From: Amycolatopsis suaedae
Lineage (GTDB): Bacteria > Actinomycetota > Actinomycetes > Mycobacteriales > Pseudonocardiaceae
Length of the DNA stretch: 64,000 nucleotides
Reading direction: 5' to 3'
NCBI RefSeq assembly: GCF_004214935.1
Contig: NZ_SFCC01000001.1
Coordinates: 496,001 to 560,000 of the forward strand
The translations under genes were made by a program, and so were the position numbers. Each line of letters begins with the position of its first letter. Within the stretch, counting starts at the first letter, position 1. The notes under the pieces were generated by a model, which did no database searches, was not told where the DNA came from, and saw only the letters and a list, made by a program, of their open reading frames with translations. This document shows, one piece after another, positions 23,922-32,199 of this stretch.

Positions 23922-24599
23922 TTACTTGTTGGTGCCGGGCATGAGCACCTTGTCGATCACGAAGACGGTGGCGTTCTTGGTGGGGATGTTGCCGCACAGG
24001 ACCTTCGCCCCGTTGACGGTCAGGTTCTCGCCGCTGCCCTCGATCTTCAGCGGACCGCCCGCGGTGTTCAGACTGTCCAGGCTGCCCGCGCCTTCCAGAC
24101 CCTTGGCGTCGTAGCGCTTGCCGACGACGTGGTACTGCAGGATCGGCGCCAGCTCGTTCGGCTTGCCCGCCAGTTCCTTGAACTTGGCGTCACCGAGGGC
24201 GTTGAACGCCGGGTCCGCGGGGGCGAACACGGTGATGGCCTGCTGGCTGTTGAGCGTGTCGACCAGGTTGGTCGCCTTGACCGCGGCCACCAGCTTGGTC
24301 AGCAGCGGGTTGGTCGAAGCCGCGCTGGCCACCGGCTGCGGGCCCATCGAGTCCAGCGACCCGGGCGCACTGCCCTGCGGCAGCTGCGAACACGCCGGCC
24401 CGAAGACGTCGGCGTTGGTGGTGACGCCCTCGCCCGCGGCGGGTGCGCTCGGCGGCATCATCGAGCTGGACGGCGACGGCGGCGGGGCGGGCGCGCTGGT
24501 GTTGCCGCCCGACGCGGTGTCCTCGCCGCCACCACAGGCGGCCAGCGACAACAGGGCGACCGCGGCGACACCGGTACCGGCCACACGAAGCTTGCTCAC
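23922..24599 (-). CDS. Fasciclin (FAS1) domain lipoprotein, MPT83-like
   Basis: A 225-residue exported lipoprotein. The signal peptide ends ALLSLAAC (lipobox), followed by a Pro/Ser/Met-rich linker. One FAS1 domain (about 75-225) carries TNLVDTLNSQQAITVFAPAD and LQYHVVGKRYDAKGL and ends ATVFVIDKVLMPG. MPT70/MPT83 of mycobacteria are SigK-regulated relatives. The GTG at 24599 is preferred because GGAAG lies eight bases upstream; a GTG at 24608 also opens the frame. A SigK-like promoter lies about 70 bp upstream. FAS1 proteins mediate adhesion-type contacts; the partner is unknown. Confidence 0.88.
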   Translation of the reverse strand: MSKLRVAGTGVAAVALLSLAACGGGEDTASGGNTSAPAPPPSPSSSMMPPSAPAAGEGVTTNADVFGPACSQLPQGSAPGSLDSMGPQPVASAASTNPLLTKLVAAVKATNLVDTLNSQQAITVFAPADPAFNALGDAKFKELAGKPNELAPILQYHVVGKRYDAKGLEGAGSLDSLNTAGGPLKIEGSGENLTVNGAKVLCGNIPTKNATVFVIDKVLMPGTNK

Positions 24600-24666
24600 A
24601 GAAATCACTTCCAGTTTCTGGTTGGTCCACAGTGGAAGGTTCCGGGGGGAACCTCTTGCTACGGGT

Positions 24667-24695
24667 CATTCGCCGCCGGGCCGCCGACGGATTGG
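24667..24695 (-). promoter_or_regulatory. SigK-like ECF promoter of fasciclin gene
   Basis: On the minus strand: CCAATCC, 15 bases, GCGAATG. The corresponding promoter of the molybdoenzyme gene reads CCCATCC, 15 bases, CCGAATG, and even the spacers align. Mycobacterial SigK promoters, as I recall, are CCATCC / CCGAAT-like, and SigK drives mpt83/mpt70 there. No sigK-rskA pair lies in the window. Confidence 0.6.
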
Positions 24696-24716
24696 TCACT
24701 CTTTCGAGTAATCCGC

Positions 24717-26261
24717 TCAGCCGGCGGTGAAGCTGATCGTGTGCCACCCGGTGGCCCCGTCGGGCACCGTTCCGGCGCGCTCGCCGGTCTGGGTGTAACC
24801 CGCCTTGTCGGTGGCCCGGCAGCTGACCTGGTGCGGTCCGGGGGAGACGGTCAGCTCCGCCCACCACATCCGCCAGGTGTCGACGTTGACCTCGCCGCTG
24901 AGCATCGCGTCCTGCCACGGTCCGGCGTCGATCCGGACCTCGACCCTGGCGATCCCGGTGTGCTGCGCCCAGGCGATCCCGGCCACCCGGACACGTCCGG
25001 GCGGGACGGTCGCGAACCCCTTGGGGAAGTCGATCCGGGACTGCGTCTTGATCGGCGCCCGCTCGGCCCAGTTCCGTCGCAGCCAGTAGGCCTGGCGTGC
25101 CCGCCAGGTGGTGACCTCCAGGTCGGTCACCCACTTCGTCGCCGAGACGTAGCCGTACAGCCCGGGGACCACCAGCCGCGCGGGGAAGCCGTGCTCGACC
25201 GGCAACGGCTCGCCGTTCATCCCGATCGCCAGCATCGCTCCGCGGGCCGGGTCCATCGCCGCGGCGACCGGCGTGCCCGACGTCCAGCCGTCCACACTGG
25301 TCGAGAACAGCTGCTCCGCACCCGGCCGTACACCCGCCTCGCGGAGCAGATCGCCCAGGTCGACGCCGACGAAGTTGGCTGTCGAGACGTAGGGCCCGCC
25401 GACCTCGTTGGACACGCAGGTCATCGTGATCGTGCGCTCCACCAGTGGCCGGTCGCGGATGTCGGAGTAGCGGTAGCGCACCTCCCGGTCGACCATCCCG
25501 TGCAGCCGCAGGCTCCAGTCCTCGGCCCGGACCTGCGGGACCGACAGCGCGACGTCGACCCGGTAGAAGTCCCGGTTGGGGGTGAGGAACGTCGGGGTGC
25601 CCAGCTTGGCGAAGTCCGCGTCCGCCGGGATGGGCGGTGCCGCCCGGGCCGGAACCAGCGGCCCGACGGCCGACCGCGACGACTCGGCGTCCCTGGTCCC
25701 GGCCAGCCACTGCCCGCCAGCCGCGGCCACCCCGGCACCGGCCACCACCCCGGCTCCGGCCAGCAGGACAGCGCGCCGCGAGCCGTCGACCCCGTGCCTG
25801 GCCCGCAGGCCGAGCCGGTGCAGCAACGCGAACACCGCCGCGCCGGTGACCAGGCTCGCCACCGGCGCCAGCACCGCCACGACGTCCAGGTCGGGACGCC
25901 GCAGCACCGCCACCACGCCGACCAGGCCGAACCCGGCGAACACCGCCAGGCCGGGGACCGGTGTGCGGCGGGAGGCGGCCCCCGCCGCGGCGGCCACGAG
26001 CAGCATCACCACGGCCATGCCCAGCAGCAGCACCAGCTTGTCGTAGGTCCCGAACGTGCGGACCGCGAAGTCCTTCAGCTCCACCGGCGTCAGGTCGATG
26101 GCCTCGTTGCCCACCGCCAGGTACGGCGAGGCGTTCACGCTGACCAGCGCGGCCACCAGATGCCCGGCTCCCAGGGCGGCGGCCAGCGCCACGACACCCA
26201 GCGACATCGCGCTCCGCAGCGGCAGCCGCACTTCGTCCGGGGTCTCGCTGGAGGTGTTCAT
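24717..26261 (-). CDS. Membrane-anchored sulfite-oxidase-like molybdopterin oxidoreductase
   Basis: A 514-residue protein. Four to five membrane helices occupy about 15-190. The molybdopterin domain follows, with the Mo-ligand Cys in ITMTCVSNEVGG, GHGFPARL-type phosphate contacts (EHGFPARLVVPGLYGY), and a C-terminal Mo-co dimerisation domain (about 410-514). The catalytic domain should face outward; the electron acceptor is unknown. The ATG at 26261 is only six bases downstream of the -10 element of the SigK-like promoter, so the mRNA is predicted to be leaderless. It lies upstream of, and co-oriented with, the fasciclin gene, a pairing known in actinobacteria. Confidence 0.87.
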   Translation of the reverse strand: MNTSSETPDEVRLPLRSAMSLGVVALAAALGAGHLVAALVSVNASPYLAVGNEAIDLTPVELKDFAVRTFGTYDKLVLLLGMAVVMLLVAAAAGAASRRTPVPGLAVFAGFGLVGVVAVLRRPDLDVVAVLAPVASLVTGAAVFALLHRLGLRARHGVDGSRRAVLLAGAGVVAGAGVAAAGGQWLAGTRDAESSRSAVGPLVPARAAPPIPADADFAKLGTPTFLTPNRDFYRVDVALSVPQVRAEDWSLRLHGMVDREVRYRYSDIRDRPLVERTITMTCVSNEVGGPYVSTANFVGVDLGDLLREAGVRPGAEQLFSTSVDGWTSGTPVAAAMDPARGAMLAIGMNGEPLPVEHGFPARLVVPGLYGYVSATKWVTDLEVTTWRARQAYWLRRNWAERAPIKTQSRIDFPKGFATVPPGRVRVAGIAWAQHTGIARVEVRIDAGPWQDAMLSGEVNVDTWRMWWAELTVSPGPHQVSCRATDKAGYTQTGERAGTVPDGATGWHTISFTAG

Positions 26262-26267
26262 ACGGGG

Positions 26268-26296
26268 CATTCGGCGCCGGGCGGCCACCGGATGGG
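26268..26296 (-). promoter_or_regulatory. SigK-like ECF promoter giving a leaderless start
   Basis: On the minus strand: CCCATCC, 15 bases, CCGAATG, then CCCCGT and the ATG of the molybdoenzyme. Transcription would begin at or within a base or two of the start codon. Same architecture as the site at 24667-24695. Confidence 0.62.
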
Positions 26297-26371
26297 TCGC
26301 GGCGGATTACCGGCCCGGTCATCGGGTACGCCTGGACGGTCAGCAGCTTCACCAAGGAAGGGAAGAGCCCG

Positions 26372-28471
26372 GTGTCCGACCGTGACGACGCCAAGCACGA
26401 GCAGCTCGAACGGTTCCGCAGCGATCACCGTGACGCGGTGCTCACCACGCAGCAGGGAGTCCGGGTCGGCCACACCGACGACTCGCTGACCGCGGGCACC
26501 CGCGGTCCGACCCTGCTGGAGGACTTCCACGCGCGGGAGAAGATCACCCATTTCGACCACGAACGCATCCCCGAACGGGTGGTTCACGCGCGGGGCGCCG
26601 GGGCCTACGGCTACTTCGAGGCCTACGACGACACGCTGAGCGCCCACACCACGGCGGAGTTCCTCACCAGCGGTGAGAAGATCCCGGTCTTCGTGCGGTT
26701 CTCCACCGTGGCGGGCTCGCGCGGGTCCGCCGACACCGTCCGTGACGTGCGTGGCTTCGCCACCAAGTTCTACACCCGCCAGGGCAACTACGACCTGGTC
26801 GGCAACAACATGCCGGTGTTCTTCATCCAGGACGGGATCAAGTTCCCGGACTTCGTGCACGCGGTGAAGCCGGAGCCACCCAACGAGATCCCGCAGGCCC
26901 AGTCCGCCCACGACACGTTCTGGGACTTCGTGTCGTTGCAGCCGGAGAGCCTGCACATGGTCATGTGGCTGATGTCGGACCGGGCACTGCCGCGTAGCTA
27001 CCGGATGATGCAGGGCTTCGGCGTGCACACCTTCCGCCTGGTCAACGCCGAGGGCCGGGGCACGTTCGTGAAGTTCCACTGGAAGCCGGTGCTCGGCACC
27101 CACTCGCTGATCTGGGACGAATGCCAGAAGATCGCCGGCAAGGATCCCGACTTCAACCGCCGCGACCTGTGGGACGCCATCGAGTCCGGGCAGTACCCGG
27201 AGTGGGAGCTGGGTGTGCAGCTGGTCGCCGAGGACGCCGAACACGACTTCGACTTCGACCTGCTGGACCCGACCAAGATCATCCCGGAGGAGCAGGTGCC
27301 GGTACAGCCGGTCGGCCGCATGGTGCTCGACCGCAACCCGGACAACTTCTTCGCCGAGACCGAGCAGATCGCGTTCCACACCGCCAACGTCGTGCCCGGC
27401 ATCGACTTCACCAACGACCCGCTGCTGCAGGCCCGCAACTTCTCCTACCTCGACACCCAGCTCATCCGGCTCGGCGGCCCGAACTTCGCCCAGCTCCCGG
27501 TGAACCGGCCGATCGCCGACGTCGCCACCGACCAGCGTGACGGCTACGGCCAGCAGACCGTCCACAAAGGCCAGACCAGCTACTTCCGCAACTCGCTCGG
27601 CGGCGGTTGCCCGGCGATCGCCGACCGGGGTGTGTTCCGGCACTACACCGAAGCCGTCGACGGGCGCAAGATCCGCGAGCGCAGCCCGAGCTTCAAGGAC
27701 TTCTACAGCCAGGCCACGCTGTTCTGGAACAGCATGACCGACGTCGAACGCCAGCACATCGTCGCCGCGTTCCGGTTCGAACTGGGCAAGGTGACCGACC
27801 GGAGCATCCGGGCACGGACCGTCGAGCATCTCGGCCGGATCGACAACGACCTGGCGGCCCGGGTCGCGGCCGGGATCGGCGTCGAAGCCCCGGACGGGGC
27901 GGGCGGCAACCACGGCCGGCGTTCCCCGGCACTGTCCCAGCTCGGCCAGCCCAACCTGAGCCCGAGCGGGCGCAAGGTGGCCGTGCTCGCCGCGGACGGC
28001 GTCGACACGATCGGCATCCGCTCACTGGTCGAGCAGCTCGGTGCCGCCGAGGTTGTGGCCGAGGTCCTCGCGCCGTCCGACGGTGAACTGGCCCCCGGCG
28101 GCGCCGGCGACCCACTGCCCGCCGACCGGCAGCTGTCGACCATGGCGTCCGTGCTCTACGACGCCGTGGTGGTGGCCTGCGGCCCGGACAGCGTGGAGCG
28201 CCTGCGTGCCGACGGTATGGCCGTCCACTTCGTGGCCGAGGCCTACAAGCACCTCAAGCCCGTCGCCGCGTTCGGGACCGGGCTGGACCTGCTGCGGCAG
28301 GCGGGCGTGCCCGACGAGCTGGCGGAGAGCACCGAACCCTTCGTGGCGGGCGGCGTGGTCACCACCACGGCCGCGGCGGACGAGCTTCCGGACGCGTTCG
28401 CCGCGCACCTGCTGACCCAGCTGGCCGGGCACCGGGTGTGGCACCGCGACACCGAGGCGATCCCGGCCTGA
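26372..28471 (+). CDS. katE: Large-subunit (clade 2) catalase
   Basis: A 699-residue heme catalase of the HPII type. The distal His is in [12 protein letters not shown], Asn in [10 protein letters not shown], and the proximal heme Tyr in [11 protein letters not shown]. From about 530 to the end is the extra PfpI/GATase1-like domain ([16 protein letters not shown]) that marks large-subunit catalases. It decomposes H2O2 in the cytoplasm as a tetramer. The GTG at 26372 follows AAGGAAGGGAAGAG. The divergent gap with the molybdoenzyme is about 110 bp. It converges with the SOD-like gene only 12 bp away. Confidence 0.95.
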   Translation: MSDRDDAKHEQLERFRSDHRDAVLTTQQGVRVGHTDDSLTAGTRGPTLLEDFHAREKITHFDHERIPERVVHARGAGAYGYFEAYDDTLSAHTTAEFLTSGEKIPVFVRFSTVAGSRGSADTVRDVRGFATKFYTRQGNYDLVGNNMPVFFIQDGIKFPDFVHAVKPEPPNEIPQAQSAHDTFWDFVSLQPESLHMVMWLMSDRALPRSYRMMQGFGVHTFRLVNAEGRGTFVKFHWKPVLGTHSLIWDECQKIAGKDPDFNRRDLWDAIESGQYPEWELGVQLVAEDAEHDFDFDLLDPTKIIPEEQVPVQPVGRMVLDRNPDNFFAETEQIAFHTANVVPGIDFTNDPLLQARNFSYLDTQLIRLGGPNFAQLPVNRPIADVATDQRDGYGQQTVHKGQTSYFRNSLGGGCPAIADRGVFRHYTEAVDGRKIRERSPSFKDFYSQATLFWNSMTDVERQHIVAAFRFELGKVTDRSIRARTVEHLGRIDNDLAARVAAGIGVEAPDGAGGNHGRRSPALSQLGQPNLSPSGRKVAVLAADGVDTIGIRSLVEQLGAAEVVAEVLAPSDGELAPGGAGDPLPADRQLSTMASVLYDAVVVACGPDSVERLRADGMAVHFVAEAYKHLKPVAAFGTGLDLLRQAGVPDELAESTEPFVAGGVVTTTAAADELPDAFAAHLLTQLAGHRVWHRDTEAIPA

Positions 28472-28483
28472 CGGCCGCGTGGG

Positions 28484-29086
28484 TCACTTGAAGGGAACCG
28501 TCAGGCAGGCCACCCGGCCACCTGCCTGCCCGGCGCTGCCGGGAGCGGTGGCGGTGGCCTCCTTGTCGTGGACGACGACCGATGCCGGCGCCCGGTCGCC
28601 GAACTCGAACGGGACCTGGGTGCCCGCCTGGGCCCTGCCGTCGGGCCCGGTGCGCAGGTCGAGCCAGATCTCGTTGCGTGGATTGGCGTAGCGGGGGTCG
28701 GTCGACGGTTTCCCCGGTGTGGCAGCGGGATCCTGCTCGTGCTGGAAGTGCGGTCCGGCGGCGTCGCCGGCCGGCCCGCACGGGCGGGTGTGCGCGTGGA
28801 CGGCGTACCCGCGATTGGGCAGCAGGCCGGTGGCGGTGAGCTTCACCTCGGTTCCCTCGCCGCGGTCGACGTCCACGCCCAGCTGCGCCCCGGCCGGTGC
28901 CAGCTGCGGGTTGTAGGTGAAGGCGTCGCCGGACTGTCCCGGTGGTGCCAGCGTGCCGCGGTACTCGGCGTCGAACGCGTCCGAGGCCGCGGGCGGGCCG
29001 GGCGGCTGGTCACCGTCCTCGGCGCCGCACGCCACGACCGACAGGGCCGCGACCGCGAGCACCAGCGTCGTCCTGTTCCTCGGCAT
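28484..29086 (-). CDS. Cu/Zn superoxide dismutase-family lipoprotein
   Basis: A 200-residue exported protein. The signal ends ALSVVAC (lipobox). The SOD beta-barrel has the Cu-ligand pair in YAVHAHTRPCG, further His in GPHFQHEQDP and the last Cu-type His in VVVHDKE. The canonical zinc-loop HxGD segment is replaced by NPRNEIWLDLRTG, as in the actinobacterial divergent SOD family, so full Zn binding and dismutase activity are uncertain. The ATG at 29086 starts the signal peptide; upstream in-frame sequence is promoter. It lies in an oxidative-stress block opposite the catalase. Confidence 0.83.
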   Translation of the reverse strand: MPRNRTTLVLAVAALSVVACGAEDGDQPPGPPAASDAFDAEYRGTLAPPGQSGDAFTYNPQLAPAGAQLGVDVDRGEGTEVKLTATGLLPNRGYAVHAHTRPCGPAGDAAGPHFQHEQDPAATPGKPSTDPRYANPRNEIWLDLRTGPDGRAQAGTQVPFEFGDRAPASVVVHDKEATATAPGSAGQAGGRVACLTVPFK

Positions 29087-29197
29087 GTCCTCACCAGGCT
29101 TTCGTCGTCGGTCCGTCTGCTCGGCGCTTACCCGGGGCCACCGCGCATGAAACCCGGGACGCCGGGTAGCCGATGGGACCCGAGGAAAGGAGCTGCC

Positions 29198-29428
29198 GTG
29201 ACGAACACGGAGACCGGCGAGGTCACCGGTACCAAGGACAAGCACTACAACATCATCTGGTTCACCGAGGCGTGCCTGTCCAACGCACTGCGCATGGAGG
29301 TATACGCCAACGACGCCGAACGCGACGGGGACCAGGAACTGGCCGCCTTCTTCCGCCGCGCCCAGGAGGAAAGCCGGAAGGGTGCCGAGCAGGGCAAGAA
29401 ACTGCTCGCCAGCCGGTTGTCCGGGTAG
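29198..29428 (+). CDS. Small conserved-type helical protein
   Basis: A 76-residue acidic/amphipathic protein: KDKHYNIIWFTEACLSNALR, then MEVYANDAERDGDQELAAFF. It looks like a two-helix bundle reminiscent of half a ferritin/rubrerythrin-type protein, but the metal ligands are incomplete, so no function is assigned. The GTG at 29198 follows GAGGAAAGGAGCTGCC. The frame runs upstream antisense to the SOD gene. Its stop is four bases from the convergent DUF1540 stop. Confidence 0.75.
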   Translation: MTNTETGEVTGTKDKHYNIIWFTEACLSNALRMEVYANDAERDGDQELAAFFRRAQEESRKGAEQGKKLLASRLSG

Positions 29429-29432
29429 CCGT

Positions 29433-29741
29433 TCAGCCCCGCTGGTAGGTCAGGCAGTTCGCGGCGTGATCGCCCGAGCCCGGCCCGATGCGCACGCCCT
29501 GCGCGGTGCATTCCAGCGAGGCGTTGTGGACGCAGTCGGTGCGTGAGCAGGCGCCCACCTTCGCCACGACCTTCTCCAGGCCGCCCTTGGTGTTCAACGG
29601 GACGAAGGTGCCGCAGTCGGCGGCCCCGTTGTCGCCGCGGACGGTGATGGCGAAGGCGTGGCAGCCGTCGTGGTTGTAGGAACATCCGCTCACGGTGCAC
29701 TCGTGGACGGCCGGTACGGCCGGGTTCTCCATGGTGGTCAT
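29433..29741 (-). CDS. DUF1540 protein with two cysteine-rich repeats
   Basis: A 102-residue protein containing two DUF1540 motifs. The first reads CTVSGCSYNHDGCHAF with a fourth Cys in AADCGTF; the second is CSRTDCVHNASLECTAQ with a fourth Cys in AANCLTY. Each should bind one metal ion, probably zinc or iron. Function unknown. The ATG at 29741 follows GCAGGAGCGGAA. An IdeR/DtxR-like box lies about 85 bp upstream, suggesting iron control. It converges on the 76-residue helical protein gene. Confidence 0.85.
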   Translation of the reverse strand: MTTMENPAVPAVHECTVSGCSYNHDGCHAFAITVRGDNGAADCGTFVPLNTKGGLEKVVAKVGACSRTDCVHNASLECTAQGVRIGPGSGDHAANCLTYQRG

Positions 29742-29825
29742 TTCCGCTCCTGCTTCCGTGGTGGAATTCGAGTTCGGAAAACTTACGATGCCACCGCGGA
29801 AGCGGGCACGCAATTCGACACCAAT

Positions 29826-29844
29826 TTAGGTGAGCCTATCCTGT
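29826..29844. promoter_or_regulatory. IdeR/DtxR-type iron box
   Basis: TTAGGTGAGCCTATCCTGT matches the iron-box consensus TTAGGTTAGSCTAACCTAA at 15 of 19 positions, in an unusually AT-rich patch upstream of the DUF1540 gene. Confidence 0.6.
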
Positions 29845-29939
29845 TCGTATTGTGAAATGCGTTTACGGATTGCCTTCCGGCCTTTGGGGTGAATTCGTCG
29901 TGCACACCATCGGGCGACGGGTGCGGTGCTTGCGTCGGT

Positions 29940-29992
29940 GCCGTGAAGGGGGCCCTCACGGCATGAGACGCCGTGAGGGCCCCCTTCACGGC
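29940..29992. repeat. Repeat family A, full long hairpin (second copy)
   Basis: Identical in arms and loop to 18261-18317: 23-bp perfect arms around ATGAGAC. It lies 25 bp beyond the stop of the alpha/beta hydrolase gene (30018), again a 3' position, and can act as its terminator. Confidence 0.85.
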
Positions 29993-30017
29993 AAAATGGG
30001 AAAGCCCTTTGGATCTG

Positions 30018-30914
30018 TCACCGGGGCGGGGGACGGCGGAGGATGCGTTCCACGTGGTTCATGGCCTCCCGGCCTTCCGGGATGGGGTGCATGAGCCAGT
30101 TGTGGAACATGCCGGGGTATTCGTGGTAGTCGATGGCGATCCCGGCGTCGGTCGCCCGGGTGGCGAACCGGCGCGCGTCCGGCAGCAGGACGTCACGGGT
30201 GCCGATGAACACGCTGAACGGCCCGAGCCCGGTGAGGTCGGCGTAGAGCGGGCTGAGCCGGGGGTCGTGCGGATCGGTGCCCTCCGCGTACATCCGCCCG
30301 GCCTCGCGCAGGCCGGTGATGCCCAGCATCGGGTCGTGTTCGTCGAGGATGACGGAGATCGGGTCCTCCAGGGTGATGTCCAGCCAGGGGGAGTAGAGCA
30401 GCAGCCGTTCGGGCTGGGGCCGGTCGCGGTCACGCAGCTCCTGGGCGATGGCCAGGGCCAGCCCGCCGCCCGCCGAGTCCCCGGAGATCACCCGGCGGTC
30501 GCCGGGAAGCTGGTCGTAGGCCCGCTGGACCATCGGCAGCGTCGCGGTGTGGTCGTGGTGCGGGACCAGCGGGTAGATGGGCAGGGTCACGGCACAGCCG
30601 AGCCGGGCGACCAGGTCGGCGGCGTACTGCCAGTGGTGTTTCTGGATCTGCTCGACATACCCTCCGCCGTGCAGGTGCAGCACGTGCGGCCCGGCCGGCT
30701 CACCGTCGCGGGGGCGCAGCGTGTAGCACGGGAATCCGTGCACGTCGTGGTGGTCGACCGCGCACGCTCGCCGCACCTGCCGCGGTGGCCGCGCCATCGA
30801 CGGCCGCTGGTGGCGGGGGAGCCGGCTGTGCAGTGCCCGGGCGTCGTCGTAGAACCGCTTCTGGCCGGTGGCGCGCAGGGTCGCCATCCGCAGTCTCGCC
30901 TGCACACTGACCAT
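30018..30914 (-). CDS. HSL-family alpha/beta hydrolase (esterase)
   Basis: A 298-residue hydrolase. The oxyanion motif HLHGGGYVEQI, nucleophile Ser in SGDSAGGGLA, acid in EDPISVILDEHDP, and His in YPGMFHNW fit hormone-sensitive-lipase-type esterases, which hydrolyse short acyl esters. The ATG at 30914 is three bases downstream of the STAS gene's stop (gap of two), so translation is coupled. The frame extends antisense upstream and is not used. The natural substrate is unknown. Confidence 0.88.
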   Translation of the reverse strand: MVSVQARLRMATLRATGQKRFYDDARALHSRLPRHQRPSMARPPRQVRRACAVDHHDVHGFPCYTLRPRDGEPAGPHVLHLHGGGYVEQIQKHHWQYAADLVARLGCAVTLPIYPLVPHHDHTATLPMVQRAYDQLPGDRRVISGDSAGGGLALAIAQELRDRDRPQPERLLLYSPWLDITLEDPISVILDEHDPMLGITGLREAGRMYAEGTDPHDPRLSPLYADLTGLGPFSVFIGTRDVLLPDARRFATRATDAGIAIDYHEYPGMFHNWLMHPIPEGREAMNHVERILRRPPPR

Positions 30915-30916
30915 GG

Positions 30917-31333
30917 TCAGTGGTTGCCGGATGACGTCCCGGTCAAACCAGCGTGCGGCCGGGTGTTCAACCGGTCCACGGCCTCGGGCAGGCGAGCGTG
31001 GACCGGAAACCGCCGGTCGAGGCCGAAGAGGGTCACCAGCCGGGTGACGCACCGGGTGCTGGCGACGACGCCGAACCGGCGCCGTTCGAGATCGGCCTCC
31101 GTCGCGGCCGCGGCCAGCACGCCCAGTCCGGCCACACCCATGAAGGTGACCTCGGTGAGGTCGCAGATCGTGACGGCGGGCAGTGGCTGCTCGAAGGCAC
31201 GGCGCAACGACGGCAGCGAGACCAGGTCGATCTCGCCGGCGGCGGAAATGATCAGGATGTCCTCGTCGCGGAGCTGACGCACGTCCAGGTGTGTCGTCGC
31301 GTGCGGCGGAGGTCTGGTCACGGGCTCTGTCAT
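30917..31333 (-). CDS. STAS-domain protein lacking the phospho-acceptor Ser
   Basis: A 138-residue anti-sigma-factor-antagonist-like protein: ILIISAAGEIDLVSLPSLRR and the core TEVTFMGVAGLGVLAAAA. In SpoIIAA/RsbV-type antagonists the residue before AGL is a phosphorylatable Ser; here it is Val, so regulation by an anti-sigma kinase is unlikely or different. ATGs lie at 31336 and 31333, and GGAG is better spaced for the latter. It is coupled to the esterase gene downstream. Confidence 0.83.
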   Translation of the reverse strand: MTEPVTRPPPHATTHLDVRQLRDEDILIISAAGEIDLVSLPSLRRAFEQPLPAVTICDLTEVTFMGVAGLGVLAAAATEADLERRRFGVVASTRCVTRLVTLFGLDRRFPVHARLPEAVDRLNTRPHAGLTGTSSGNH

Positions 31334-31465
31334 CATGCGCTCCTCACTGGTGGGGCGACACGACAGCGGAGCAGGCTGAACCCCGCACTTCCACGCTATC
31401 CGCACATTGTAAAAACGGCAACAGTATCCGGCGCATATTGGTTACTTGTTAACCATCCGGGGCTG

Positions 31466-32116
31466 TCAGCCCGGACGGCCGAGCAGCCCGTCGGCGATCA
31501 GGTCCGCGAGTTCGCGTGCGGTGCGCTCCTGACTTTCCCTGGTGACCGGCTGCGGCCGACCCAGCCGGTGCGCGAGCGGCAGTTGCAACAGGGCGGCGAC
31601 CGGGCTGATGACGGCGAAGAAGAGCGCGTCCATCGACACGGTCGGCATGCGGCCGGCCGCCATGAGCCGCTCGATGGCCGGAACCAGCGGTCCCAGCGTC
31701 GGTCGCACGTAGTTGTCGTACAGGTAGTCCAGGCGCTCGGACTCGCGGGCGAACTCGTCGGCGAGCAGGCGGCCGAGCAGCGGCGTCTCGACGGCGGCCT
31801 GGTAGAAGTGGACGATCACGGCGCGGACCCGTTCGGCGTCGTCCAGGTCCGCGGCCAGCAGTTCCCGGCGTTCCCGCTGGTCGTCGAGCAGGGCCGAGTC
31901 GACCACCGCCCGCCAGAAGTTCGCCTTGGACCCGTAGCGGTCGTTGATGAAGTTGTGGCTGACGCCGAGCCGCCTGGCCAGTTCCCGCGCCGAGGTCCGG
32001 TCGTAGCCGAGTTCGGCGAAGGCCTCGATCCCACGCCGGAGGATCTCGGCCTCCGCCGGTACCGGGCGGGCGCCGGTTCCGGGCCGCCCGGGCCGCCGGG
32101 TCTCCTCCGCCACCAT
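31466..32116 (-). CDS. TetR-family regulator
   Basis: A 216-residue repressor-type protein. The HTH is ELARRLGVSHNFINDRYGSK (about 45-64); the ligand domain follows. An ATG at 32125 is also possible, three codons upstream. It is divergent from the SDR gene at 32200; the gap contains a perfect two-arm operator (32137-32174) that also covers a TTGACA -35 element for the SDR gene. It most likely represses itself and that gene. The ligand is unknown. Confidence 0.88.
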   Translation of the reverse strand: MVAEETRRPGRPGTGARPVPAEAEILRRGIEAFAELGYDRTSARELARRLGVSHNFINDRYGSKANFWRAVVDSALLDDQRERRELLAADLDDAERVRAVIVHFYQAAVETPLLGRLLADEFARESERLDYLYDNYVRPTLGPLVPAIERLMAAGRMPTVSMDALFFAVISPVAALLQLPLAHRLGRPQPVTRESQERTARELADLIADGLLGRPG

Positions 32117-32136
32117 GCGCCCCATTCTGCCGTACT

Positions 32137-32174
32137 TGACACCTGTCAGAACAGCCGTGATCTGACAGGTGTCA
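32137..32174. promoter_or_regulatory. TetR operator between divergent genes
   Basis: Perfect 14-bp arms TGACACCTGTCAGA and TCTGACAGGTGTCA are separated by ten bases. Each arm is itself nearly palindromic, suggesting binding of two dimers. TTGACA at 32136-32141 overlaps the left arm. Confidence 0.75.
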
Positions 32175-32199
32175 GATCAGTGTTCCGGATGGAGAACCC

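Noticed and set aside
23595..26489. 964-codon plus-strand frame
   Set aside because: It is antisense to the fasciclin and molybdoenzyme genes and has a repetitive, His/Arg/Gly-rich composition typical of shadow frames.
31438..31454. TGGTTA/TAACCA dyad near 31440 as an operator for the STAS operon
   Set aside because: It lies just past the TetR stop codon and over 100 bp from the STAS start; a weak terminator or chance dyad is equally likely.
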